From assembly GCF_041146395.1 (NCBI RefSeq), contig NC_090985.1, positions 1,773,501-1,837,500 of the forward strand: a stretch of 64,000 nucleotides of DNA, read 5' to 3'. Position numbers and translations under genes: made by a program. The notes under the pieces are model-generated. The model did no database searches, had not been told where the DNA came from, and was given only the letters and a program-made list of their open reading frames with translations. Each line of letters opens with the position of its first letter. Positions within the stretch are counted from its first letter, which is position 1. Positions 1-11,010 of this stretch are shown piece after piece. Source of the stretch: Eulemur rufifrons. Lineage: Eukaryota > Chordata > Mammalia > Primates > Lemuridae.

Positions 1-382
1 TAGCCTCCCTGGACCTAGGGAAGAAGCAGGTTGGTCCTACCTGGAGGCTCGGCTTTTATCAATTTGGGTTGGAACATAGGACATTCTGGAACATTCTCCA
101 ACTAGCTGTTATGTGTGAGCCTGAGTGGAGTGCATCCTTTGATCACCATTGGGGTTTGCATGTATTCCCCATCAGCCAAGGAAAAAGGAGTACTTGGTCC
201 CCCTCAAACTGCTCACGTGGCTATGGGCTGTCACAGCACACCGGTGACGTAGGTCTGAGAGGTCCTGGGATCCCCACTGCTAGGTGAAGACCGTTACTGA
301 GCGCCCACCGTGCACCGTGTGGCTCTGTGTCACCATGGGGTGTGTGTGACTCCGTCCACTAACTCTCACCGCAAACCGATGG

Positions 383-500
383 TGGCATTACCGTCACTTT
401 ACAAATGAGGAAACTGAGCCCCGGAGAGGTTCAATGACATATCAAAGTGCACACCGCTGGGAAACAGCTGAACCAGGGTCAGCATGTAAAATTCTTCACT
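383..500 (-). mobile_element. MIR fragment
   Basis: TTTACAAATGAGGAAACTGAG, then CAGAGAGGTT-like, then ACACCGCTGGGAAACAGCTGAACC is the reverse MIR core. Confidence 0.6.
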
Positions 501-1934
501 CCAAGCCCAAGCCCTGTCCACCACCCTCCGTGAAGCAGGCTTTATTTTCTCCTCTTATTCTTGTAAATGTTCATAAGAGTTTCCAGGACGGGGCTGGGCT
601 GGGCAGGCCTCTGTCTGACCTGCTCTTCAACCGCTCCAGCTGCTCAGCGCCCGCCAAGCCACAGCGTACGTGGCCATGGTTCAAACGAGTGAGCAAGGCC
701 ATCGCGCCTTCTCATTAGCGTCTGGGAGGAGAACAGGCTGAGGGAACTGAAGTCTCCACCAGCCCCTGGCTTCGCGGCTGGCCAGACCTCGAAGGTGTCA
801 TTCCGGTCACAGGAGGAGTGGCAGGACGCAGGGAGACCCCTCAGGCTTTAACAATGCTCCCCTCTCCCCAGCTCAGATCTGCAGGTGGTCCTCCCAGGAA
901 GCCTGGCCATTGCAGGCTGCCTGAGGCCACGTTCGTGACTGTTGTTGTGCAGACAACTGAAATGTTTGCGATAAAAGAAGAGACCTTGGCAACCTGGCCT
1001 TCCTCCCTGTTATGTGAGGTACAGACTCACCCCCGGCACCTGCACAAGCCGTCACTAGGAGACGTCACTGTCCCCACGTCCTTCCTTCTGCCCAGCAATG
1101 CCTTCCAATCACGTTCACACCCTTGGTGCTGAGCACCTTCTGCATGCTTACGCTGCCTTGTGCACAGTAGGGGAACTAAAAAGACATGTGATCCCTCCTT
1201 CCAAGGCCTTATATTTTACATAATACTGATTTTCCCCAGATGCTGCAGATATTGCGTTATTTACAGAATTCATTTGCTATCGAGTTACCAGCTGGGCATT
1301 TCTGCTGTCTCCTTGGGGCTGTTGCCACACACAGCTCTTTGCTCCGGTTTCCCTGGCAGTCCCCCTGGCCCACGGCAATCTTCGTGGCCCTGGATTCTGG
1401 GACGCTTCCAGGACTTGCCTTAGGATGAGCAGAGGGCTGTTTCAGGCAGCTGGCTGAGCATCGAGAATGTCACTTAGCACCTCCTGCTGCCGTCCCCGGG
1501 GCGGATAGTAAGGATTTTCCCGGGTTCTCAGTGTGCAAAGAGTCGGAGCTTTTGCAGCAGCTTGTTGGTTGTTCAAGGTGGGGCTGACAGAGAACTCAGA
1601 CCTGAACTTGAACTGTGGTCTTTGGCTTCTAAGTTATGCAGGCCTCAAATCACAGAGCCTCTGCCCTTGGCTGTCACACTTAGGGTGCAGCATGTGCCAG
1701 ACTGCGGGGCAGAGGTCACAGCCGTGGGCAAGATTCGGCCCACAGAGGTGATGCATCTGGCCTTTGCTCTTGTCATTCGGACGCCTCTGAGGGTGGCCTT
1801 CAGCCTGCAGGGCCTGTGCTGGCTGCAGCCCCTCCTGCTCCCTCTTGCCTCCCACCCACCCCTCCCTCCATCCTCCCTGGCAGGTCTGGTTTCCACCTCC
1901 TGCTTGACGTGACATTCTCATTTCATCTCATTTA

Positions 1935-2035
1935 ATGACATGATGAAGAGCATTTTATACGTGAGGAAACCGAGGCCTCCTTGGAGGTTACGTAACTTGT
2001 CCCGAACCCACAGTGAGAGGCCGGACGGAGGATGG
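1935..2035 (-). mobile_element. MIR fragment
   Basis: TTTTATACGTGAGGAAACCGAGGC, then GTTACGTAACTTGTCCCGAACCCACAG is the reverse MIR core, diverged. Confidence 0.5.
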
Positions 2036-2256
2036 GCTGCGTCTCTCTGACGTCACAGTCCCTGCCCTTCCACTCCACGTGCTGCTCTGCCCTGTCCCTC
2101 CGTCCATTGGCCAAAGCCCAGTCACGCGCCGTGGCGGGCCGGGTCCGGCCTGGAAATAGAATGTGGGAAGGCGCGGCCGGGTGATGACTTTGTTCCATCA
2201 CCCAAATGACATGGCTGACTCAGTGAGGAGGGAGGGAGAGAGACAGCTCTGCTCTA

Positions 2257-2338
2257 AGGTGGTCCCCGTGGGCGCGCGTGGCAGGAAGGGAGAAGCCAGG
2301 TGGTCCCCGTGGGCGCGCGTGGTGGGAAGGGAGAAGCG
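2257..2338. repeat. 41-bp tandem duplication
   Basis: Two adjacent copies start AGGTGGTCCCCGTGGGCGCG at 2257 and 2298. They differ by a few bases near the end (GGCAGGAAGG against GGTGGGAAGG). Confidence 0.9.
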
Positions 2339-5144
2339 GCCTGGGAGCAGACACCACGGCACAGCCGAGATATGCCATGGTTCCAGTCCGAAGCTGGTGA
2401 TCTGAACAGAACATCAAACCTCCCCCCAGGAAAATCCCATGGAAACAGCCAAAGAGATTATAAAACGCGTCACTTTGCTACTGAGAACTGGGGAGAGACT
2501 TCAAGGGATTTTGGCAGGATGCCGTGCAGGGGGCTAGAGAGCAAACCCCCTCCAGGCCCTCCAAACCGCAGTCTCTAGGTTGGCAAAATTCGTGCACTGT
2601 CCGCTTGCCAGCCTGGCCTCCCTACAGTCAGCCCAGACTGCCCCCGGCGCCCCTGCCCTGCCCGCGAGGTCTGAGCAGTCTCTCGCCGCCTCTGCCGGCT
2701 CCCAGACGGGGGGCTCCGGCTGAAAGTTCTGCGTGTGAGGCGTGAGGGGAAAAGGTCTTCATCAAAGGCTTGATAGAAAAAGGATTCCTTGCAAAACAAA
2801 ACGTGCCCTGTTTGCCCCAAGGCTTCCTACGGGCACCGAGTGCCCGGACAGCAGTTCCAGGGTCTCGAGGTGAGAAGTCTGGTCCGAATTTCGCATCGTC
2901 CACAGTAATAAGGCTGGAGCCACTCGAATCCTGTGCCGCTGAGCCTGACTGCAAAGACACGTTTTGAACACGGGACCCGACTCGTTACGAGCGTCCTGTG
3001 GTGAATCATTTGTAATGTGAATGTTCCTTTATACAGTGAACGTTCCTGGAGATATAAATGTCTCCTCTCCAGCTTATTTATGAAATTCACAAACGAGGTT
3101 TTCTAAAAGCAGGGCGCGGCGGAATTGAATCTTCTATGAACATAACAGTAGCTTGGAGACGAGGGGGATCGTTCTCTTCCTCTGTCCCCGTGTGTGTTGC
3201 AGCCTCCATGATTTAACACCAGCCTCGGAGCAGGTCAGACGAGCGCGGGGGTCTACACAGGGGTGGCCTGTAGGGGACTGAAACATGCCCCGGCCTCACG
3301 GTGGCTGTGGGGGGAGCAGGAGCTGGGAGGAAATCAGTGATGGGGTCTCTGCCTGGGCTCCGGACGGCTCATCTGCAACAGCCCCACACCCCCACCCCCT
3401 CCACAGACAGCGGTTTATGAAACTGGAGACCAGCCGCTGGGGGCGCACGCCGGGGGCCCCGTGGAGGCCATGTTCCGAGATTCCAGAGGGATCCTCAGGC
3501 ACCTCAGGGCCGCCCCCACCCTCTGCTCACCTGGTGCCCTGCCCTGGGGAGGCCTTCAGCCCCCACCTTGAGACACACCTGTCATTGCCACACCCCTGGC
3601 CCCTCGCTCTCGCTCTCGGGTTGCAGGGCTCGGCCTCCCACCTGAGCCCTCCCCTCCACCTCCTCCCTGGGTCCCTGACACCTGAGCACCCCCGTGTGGC
3701 TCCTGATCCGCGTCCAGCTGCTGCCGTTGCTCAGCAGACACGCTTGGCAGTGAGACACCTGCACCGGCCACCTCACCTCCCTGCCACCCGGCCCTCGTCA
3801 GCTCCTGCCGTCCCACTTCTACCTTCCCTGCTCCACGGACGCTCTGCCTCCAAAAGTCACCGTGGTTTTCATCCTGCTGGCCACCCTGCCACGGAGGCAC
3901 ACGTTAGAGCAGTTCTCACACTGTGTTCCGTGGAACCCCAGGCTTCACAGTGTTCTCAGGTGTTTTGAGGAGAGGAGGTCGCAAGCCGGCCTCCACCCCA
4001 CTGCGCCCAGAGCAGCTCTGCTCCCGGGGGTGTAGCGCTGGGGCCTGTGAAGACGGCGTTAGAGTCGGAGCTTGCGGCTCATGCTCTGGTCCCCAGGTGG
4101 AAGGACCTAGAAGGCCTGCCCTGGGATAGTGCACAGCAGAGGTGGGAATTTCCACAGGTTAACGAAACATCTCCAAGAAGTATTGGGTTTTGTAGGGGTT
4201 TGGGAAGGCTGTAAACCAGCACTTCATTCGTGCAGTTTTCCCAGACCCTATCGTGCATGAGTGTCTCTTCTCATAAGTCTCCACGGTCATCTTCTGTTAG
4301 AAGCCTCTTGGGAATTGACACACCTTGACCAGCACGGCAGAAGGGAGGGGTGTGTGTGTGTTTGTGTGCGACGCGTGCACGGCACACGTTCTTCCCGTGG
4401 GCCCAGGCCACTGCTGCAGAGGTTCTGGCCACTTCTAACCCAGTGCTCATGCTCTAAAGGGAGCTGGGGCAGCTCGACACAAAAGGCTCCTTGTCTCCGA
4501 ATCTTCCTGGGCCAGGCTTCCCGGTCTGGGCTGAGGGCTGGTCACTTTCGCATCCGCCCATAAACTTTTTTTGTTCAACCCTATTAGTCATTTGCTCAAG
4601 GTTTTGTAATTTAGTTTTTATTTCATATTTATCTGTTGGCAACAAGACACAATTCAACTTTGCGCGGTACTTACTGTAATCAGCGTAGAGCACCGGCGTG
4701 TCTGCGAGCCGGGTCCTGTGCCGCCTGTACCCACAGTTCTCTGTCCCTCACCGCCTCGCCGACTCCAGCAGGGAGTCAGAGCCAGGCCCGGGTCACCCCT
4801 GAGGTGTCCTCCTTGTTCTAGAAGGGTGATTTCTCTGACCTGTCTGTTCTGCCCGGGGCTAAGGCCAGCCCTGGGGTCCTGGGGCCTCAGGGTCCGGCCT
4901 GCCTGCCCCTCCCTCCTGCCCCAGGGCAGCGTGGGCAGGAAAGGGTCCCATGGGGTTGCCTTGCAGACGATCTGATCGGGAGGTTCCCTACACTTAACTC
5001 TGCCAGCTTGTGAGTTCTTTGGAAGTCTTTGTGTTAACTGGAAACAAAATCATCTTTATTTTTAAGCTGTTTTTTAGCTTGTCCGATCAGGACCCTATGG
5101 GCTGAGTGATGTTGCTAGGCAACAAGATGCGGAGGCCGCAGGTG

Positions 5145-5290
5145 ACCTGGTTGAGGCTGCGGTTCCGCCACCTGCTAGTTGTATGACTTCCCTGAGCCTC
5201 AGTTTCCTCATCTGCACAACGGGGGCGGCAGCGTCTGCCTTGTATTCACAAAGTCATTCAGCATTTCTGTGCGTACTAACCGTGTGCCCG
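5145..5290 (+). mobile_element. MIR fragment
   Basis: CGCCACCTGCTAGTTGTATGACTTCC, then CCTCAGTTTCCTCATCTGCAC is the forward MIR core. Confidence 0.65.
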
Positions 5291-6470
5291 GCCCGCACCG
5301 ACCCCTCGTGGGGTGCCCGTGTCGGGAAGTGAAGCGAGCGGCAGTTGGCAGGCGGGGGGACTGTGCACCGTGAGCCTGAGCAGCCTGGGTCTCAGCGTCG
5401 GGCCCAGAGATCCGCACGCTGGGGATACTGGCAGGACGCTGGGGGACTCTGTGTGCTGGGGAGGGGCTGGTCTGGGGTCCAGCCGGGAGGCGGAGGGCAC
5501 TTCCCGTGAAGGTGCTGAGGGTCAGCAAGGCTGTGAGTTGTAGGACAGGAGCTTGGGAAGGTTCTGGGAGAGGCTCAGAAAAGGCGTGGGGCAGCCTTCG
5601 GGGACGTCTTTCTGGCAACGTCCAAGGTGGCCTGCATGGTGGCTCCACAGGCTGCAACATTTCCCAAACTATCGACTCCTCGTGGGCAGAGGAGGCCAGT
5701 CAGGGCTCAGCTGCGGCAGCGTGTGGGGGTGTCGACTCAGGATCTCTAGGGGGAGGCAGCTGGGGCCTGGGCTCATTCTGGGACTTCCAGGGTCAACAGC
5801 CTGTCCGCAGTGGGGTCCCTGGGGAGATGGGCGCAGGGCACTGTGTGCTCCAGACAGTCCGAGCGCAGCTGCAGCCTCCGGGCTCCTGCTCTCTCTCCTT
5901 GCAGAGACCTGCACCCAGAGGTTTCGTGCTGGACAAAAACAGCCGTGGGGTCCTCCAGCCAACCAGGGTCATAGCTTGTGTCCCTCCTCTCAGAGGGCCT
6001 CTGGGTGCAGCTGCCGGAAGTGCCAAATTTCTTCTCCCCGGCCTTCCTCAGGCTGCTCCGGGTACAAATGGAGTTCCAGGGAAAGGTGGATTTAGAAAAG
6101 GAGCCTGGGGGAGGGAGAGACAGAGATAGAAAGAACCTGTTGCCCATTTCCCGGCTATTGTCATTCAGATGATCCTGTTTTAAGTATCACCTGTTCTGGC
6201 CGCAGAAGACAGGAATGTGTTCACAGAAGATTCTGAGATGCCTGGCATACACCGTGCAGGAAGCACCCTTCCAAGTCCGCCTGTTTTTGTTTTGCAAAAT
6301 CAGGTTAGACAATGTTGCACTTTCCACATTTAGCAACATTCAGTGGGTGTGAACTTATATTGTTACAGTCATGGCCGCAAGTAATTCACTCTTTGATCTA
6401 TGTTGCCTGCCAGTTACTGTATGAGACACCACTTCAGGTTTCTGAAGCTTTGGTTTAAAATAAACGGGGC

Positions 6471-6471
6471 G

Positions 6472-6498
<27 letters not shown>
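6471..6498. repeat. (GT)14 microsatellite
   Basis: Pure GT dinucleotide run of 28 nt, followed by AAGAGAGACGGACAGACAGACC. Confidence 0.97.
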
Positions 6499-6506
<8 letters not shown>

Positions 6507-7564
6507 CGGACAGACAGACCCAAGGTATTGCTAGTTCCAGCTGGTGGAATTTGCTCGTGATTTGTTTGGTCCAAGAGTTGGTCAAAACTGCAGACTTCCG
6601 GATGAGCAGGGTTCCGTCACGGCTGCCACTCTGATGTTCAGATGCTCGCGTGTTCTGCGTCAGAGTCGGGGCGGAGTGAGTCTGGGGGTCCGGCCGGGGC
6701 ACTCACACCTGCCGGGACTTGGCGCCTTCCAGGCTGGCGGCAGGTGCTCTCTGTCCATTCCCCAGCCCACGGGGCAGACCCGTCTGCAGTTGTTTTGTTC
6801 AGACCAAGCAGTATTTTAAAAACCTGGAAAATTCAAATTAAAATCTAGAGATTCCAGGTATCTGTTACTGCTTAACTAGCTTTTCAGAAACTTAGTGATT
6901 TTAAAGAACAGCCTTAGCAATATGTATTTTTCTCAGGAATCTGCAATGTGGGCAGGGCCGGGCGGGGTCAGCTGATCTATTCTGCACCAGCTCAGAGGCT
7001 GGCGCTGGACCGCGGAGGCCACTCACGCACAGTTTGGCAGCCGATGCTGCCCCTGCTGTGACCTCTCGGGGATATGGGGCCTTTCCAGTCGGTGCGTGGC
7101 TTCCTCGCAGCAGGGGGCCACGTTCCAAGGGCGAGAGCCCCCCACCCCCACCCCATCCCCCGACGTGGGAGGTCATCCCCTTGCTGACCGCCTCCTGGCA
7201 GTTCCGCAGCTGCTCTCTTGCTCCATTCTGGTTATGAGAATTGCGTCCCTGAAGCCGGTCCCTGCGCGTGGAGGACTCTCAAAGAACTCAGACGTGTTTT
7301 AAAGCCAACACAGCAATTTCTCACTTTTCTTGGGAATCAGATGACCTGGCGAGGCTGGGCCTGAGCAGTGGCTGCCTCTGCGGACGGCGCATAATCCCTC
7401 CAGGTGCTGGTCCCGCCACTCCCTGAGGCGTCACACCGGCCCCTCCAGGCCTCTCAGCTTGGATCCCCCTCTCCCGGCTCCCAGTGTCACAGCGTTGCAG
7501 ACTCACCTTGCAGTTCCTGCATTGTGCAAGGACGTCTCATTCCGAATGTAAGAACAGATCGCAG

Positions 7565-7919
<355 letters not shown>

Positions 7920-8758
7920 TCAGAATGTAGTAAATTATTTTTTTTCTCCAAGGAAGTCAGATTATATCCAAACACATAATTTTTCTAAGAAATAAGCAAC
8001 TCCTTACTCATCCTTCCCCTGGGTGTCGGAGATGCAATTTGGAGGGCTGTGTGGGCCGTGGGCAGGGGCAGCTGAGATGGATCCCTGGTATTCGTGGTAG
8101 ACACAAGTTCCTTTCTAAAGGATGGAAGGAAGGAGACTATGTATCCAAGAAAAAAAAAATCCACCTTTATGGAATGCCTTGTGTTCAGTAACTGAGATCA
8201 CTGAGGAGTGAGCCTTTTAAATTCTATTTAAAAAACCTTATTAGGCAGATATAACATACATTGGAGTGCACAAATCACAAAGCACAGCCCAAAACACCAT
8301 CAGGAAATGGACATCGCCAGCTCCCGGCACCCTCTCGCGGGCCTCCCAGTCACCATCCCCTTCCTGCTCTTAGATGGCACCCTGACCTTCGATGCCGTAC
8401 TTGAGTTTTGCCTGTTTCTAAGCAAACTGTACTTAAATGGAGAGCTGCAGTACGACCCTGTGGGGTTGGCTTCTCTTGCTCAGTGTTATGTGCTGCGTGT
8501 TCGTACCAGATTACGCCCCCACTGGCAGCGTATGGAAATTTTAATTGTTTTGCACCTTTGTCAACACTTGTCATTGTTAGCTTTGGATTTTAACCATGCA
8601 TGGGGTGTTATAGTAGGTCATGGGGTTTAATTTGTATTTTCCTATTAATTACTGATGCTCTTGACAGGACATTGAGATTTCTCTTGTGTAAATTCCCTAT
8701 TCATGTCTTCTGACCATTTTTCTATCAGATTGTATGTTTTTTCCTGATTAATTTAAAG

Positions 8759-9363
8759 CAAGGTTTTTCAGCCTTGGCGCTGTTGATATTTTGGGCCAGA
8801 TAATGTGTATGTGTATGTGTGCATGTGTGTAGGGCTGTGCGTGTGTGTATGTAGGACCCTGTGTGTGTGTGTGTGTGTGTGTGTATGTAGGGCCCTGTGT
8901 GTGTGTCTGTGTGTGTGTGGCTGTGCGTGTGTCTGTGTGTGTGTGTCTGTGTGTATAGGGCTGTGTGTCTGTGTGTGTGTGTATGTAGGGCCCTGTGTGT
9001 GTGTAGGGCTGTGTGTGTCTGTGTGTGTGTGTGTGTGTGTGTGTCTGTAGGGCTGCGTGTATGTGTGTATGTGTGTGTATGTAGGGCTGTGTGTGTGTCT
9101 GTGTGTGTCTGTGTGTGTAGGGCTGCGTGTATGTGTGTGTGTGTGTGTGTGTATGTAGGGCCCTGTGTGTGTAGGGCTGTGTGTGTGTCTGTGTGTGTGT
9201 GTCTGTGTGTGTAGGGCTGTGTGTGTGTGTGTGTGTGTGTGTAGGGCCGCATGTGTGTCTGTGTATGTAGGGCTGTGTGTCTCTGTGTGTGTATGTGTGT
9301 GTATAGGGCTGTGTGTCTCTGTGTCTGTGTGTGTGTGTCTGTGTATGTAGGGCTGTGTGTCTC

Positions 9364-9394
<31 letters not shown>

Positions 9395-9851
9395 ATAGGG
9401 CTGTGTGTCTCTGTGTGTGTGTGTATAGGGCTGTGTGTCTGTGTGTGTGTGTGTGTGTGTGTATAGGGCTGTGTGTCTCTGTGTGTGTGTATAGGGCTGT
9501 GTGTCCCTGTGTGTGTGTGTGTGTGTGTGTATAGGGCTGTGTGTGTGTGTGTGTGTGTGTATAGGGCTGTGTGTGTGTGTGTGTGTGTGTATAGGGCTGT
9601 GTGTCTCTGTGTGTGTGTATAGGGCTGTGTGTGTGTGTGTGTGTGTGTATAGGGCTGTGTGTGTGTGTGTGTGTGTGTGTGGCTGTGCGGCTGTGCGTGC
9701 CTTGCATGGTGTTTAGCGGCACTCCAATGTCCACCCACCAGACGGCAGCAATGCCCACCCACATCAGTTGTCCCCCAAAATATCTCCAGGCCTGGCCAAA
9801 TGTCCCCAGGGGGAGGACAAACAGGAAAGTCGCCCCCAGTGGAGAACACTC
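8759..9851 (-). mobile_element. MER5A (hAT-Charlie) copy with an internal satellite expansion
   Basis: The left end CAAGGTTTTTCAGCCTTGGCGC and the right part (9690-9851: GTTTAGCGGCACTCC, then CCAAATGTCCCCAGGGGG, then CGCCCCCAGTGGAGAACACT) are the two halves of a reverse-oriented MER5A. Flanking 8-bp target duplications are ATTTAAAG (8751-8758) and ATTCAAAG (9852-9859), differing at one base. An 8-bp duplication is the hAT hallmark. MER5A is normally about 190 bp. Here almost 900 bp of GT-rich tandem repeat lies between the halves. Confidence 0.85.
8802..9690. repeat. GT-rich compound satellite (GTATAGGGCTGTGTGTCTCT-type units)
   Basis: About 890 bp of (GT)n tracts are punctuated by roughly two dozen AGGGCTGTG or AGGGCCCTGTG motifs, with spacing of about 30-45 bp. 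The sequence is alternating purine-pyrimidine over long stretches. It opens reading frames of 374 and 390 residues on the - strand (His/Thr/Pro/Tyr only) and several Cys/Val frames on the + strand. None of these is a plausible protein. Confidence 0.97.
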
Positions 9852-10849
9852 ATTCAAAGAGCTCTTCGCGTCCCGGGCAGGAGCCTTTGCAGCTACGTGT
9901 GTTGCAGGTTCCTCTCCCACCCGTGTCGTGCCTTTTCATCCGTGTTTTTGATGAACAGAAGTTCTTAATGTAGTCCAGCCTTTTTCTTTCTAGTTAGTCC
10001 TTTTTTATTCTTGTTTTAGACATTTGTGCCATCCTACGTTTTCTCCTGGAAACTTTATTGGGTTTTTTTTTTTTCACATTTAGATTTACAATCTACATTG
10101 AGATTGACTTTTTGTATGGTAAAAAGTAGAGTCAGGCTTCGTTTTAAAAATACAGCTTCGCAATTGGCTTCGCAGCCTTTATTGCAAAGGCCACTCTGCT
10201 CGCTGCCCCGGGTGCCGCCGTTGTGGGGAATCGGTGTCTGCGTGCTCAGCGGGTTTCTGTTCTCCACTCGTCTGTTTCTCTGTCCCTGCAGCAAAACACA
10301 TCGTCTCAACGGCTGCACCTTACAGCATGTCCCAACACCCAGCAGATTAGGGCCTCCACTCTGTCCTTCAGAATTGTCTTTCCCGCCTTGGCCTTAGCAT
10401 TTCATGCTTTTAAACCTCCTTGTCAGTTTCCATTAAGAAAAACATTATGGGGTTTTGATTGGGATTCTCTCTGTCAATTTGGAAAAAACAAATACATACA
10501 GTATTGAGTCTTCCAATTCATGAAGACAGCGTATCTCTCCATTATTTAGGTTTTTAAAATTTTTCCTCTCTCTCAAAAAAGAAAAAAAAAAAAGGTTTAA
10601 GTGGAAAGAGCATGTGTTGGCTTAAATTAATCAGGTGTTGTTATTTTTCAAAATAGGGATCTGTTTGCATTTTTAGATTATATTTCTTGGACTAAAAAAT
10701 ATTCTAAGTCCTCACTGCAGAGAAAGAGGGAAAGCGAGCGTACAGCAGGCTTCTCAGCCTGGCCCTGGGTGTGCCTGGCAGTCGGCCCGGCCTGCTCCCG
10801 CCTCCCCCTCCCGTCTCACCTGCCCTTTCTCCTGGCCCGGGGGGCTACT

Positions 10850-11010
10850 CCAGGTCCCCCGACTCACCACGCCTTTGCTCCGACTGCTTCCTCTGCCTGG
10901 AACACCCTTTGCCCCCGTGAGTCCCCGGTAAAATCCCACTTGGATTTCAAGGCTCTGATTAAGCGATTCTCGTGCGCCCCAGGCCCAGGCTGGATGAGCT
11001 GCTTCTTCCT
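10850..11010 (+). mobile_element. L2 3'-end fragment
   Basis: GCCTTTGCTCCGACTGCTTCCTCTGCCTGGAACACCCTTTGCCC, then TGAGCTGCTTCTTCCTCCGTG resembles the L2 3' region. Confidence 0.5.

Larger units (their letters stand above)
1..7564. other. No gene: likely CEMIP intron 1 or 5' flank
   Basis: Apart from the MIR pieces, the 41-bp duplication and the (GT)14 listed separately, I see only unique GC-rich sequence. No frame resembles a known protein, no exon matches CEMIP, and there is no clear CpG island. AT-richer stretches lie at about 4560-4690, 5040-5080 and 6160-6370. An AP-1 consensus (TGACTCA) is at 2216. Confidence 0.6.
8221..10590 (-). mobile_element. Old L1 (L1M-type) ORF2 fragment, interrupted by a MER5A
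   Basis: On the + strand, 8240-8750 and 9860-10560 read as the reverse complement of an ancient L1 ORF2/3' region. Recognisable stretches are the TTGTCAACACTTGTCATTGTTAG region, TTCTGACCATTTTTCTATCAG, GATTTACAATCTACATTGAG, TTTGATTGGGATTCTC and AGTCTTCCAATTCATGA. The two parts are colinear once the MER5A and its satellite (8759-9851) are removed. The frame is fully decayed. Confidence 0.7.

Noticed and set aside
8725..9920. Open frames of 374 and 390 residues on the - strand
   Set aside because: They consist almost entirely of HTHT, TQPY and related repeats from the GT-rich satellite. They overlap each other in different frames and have no non-repeat domain.
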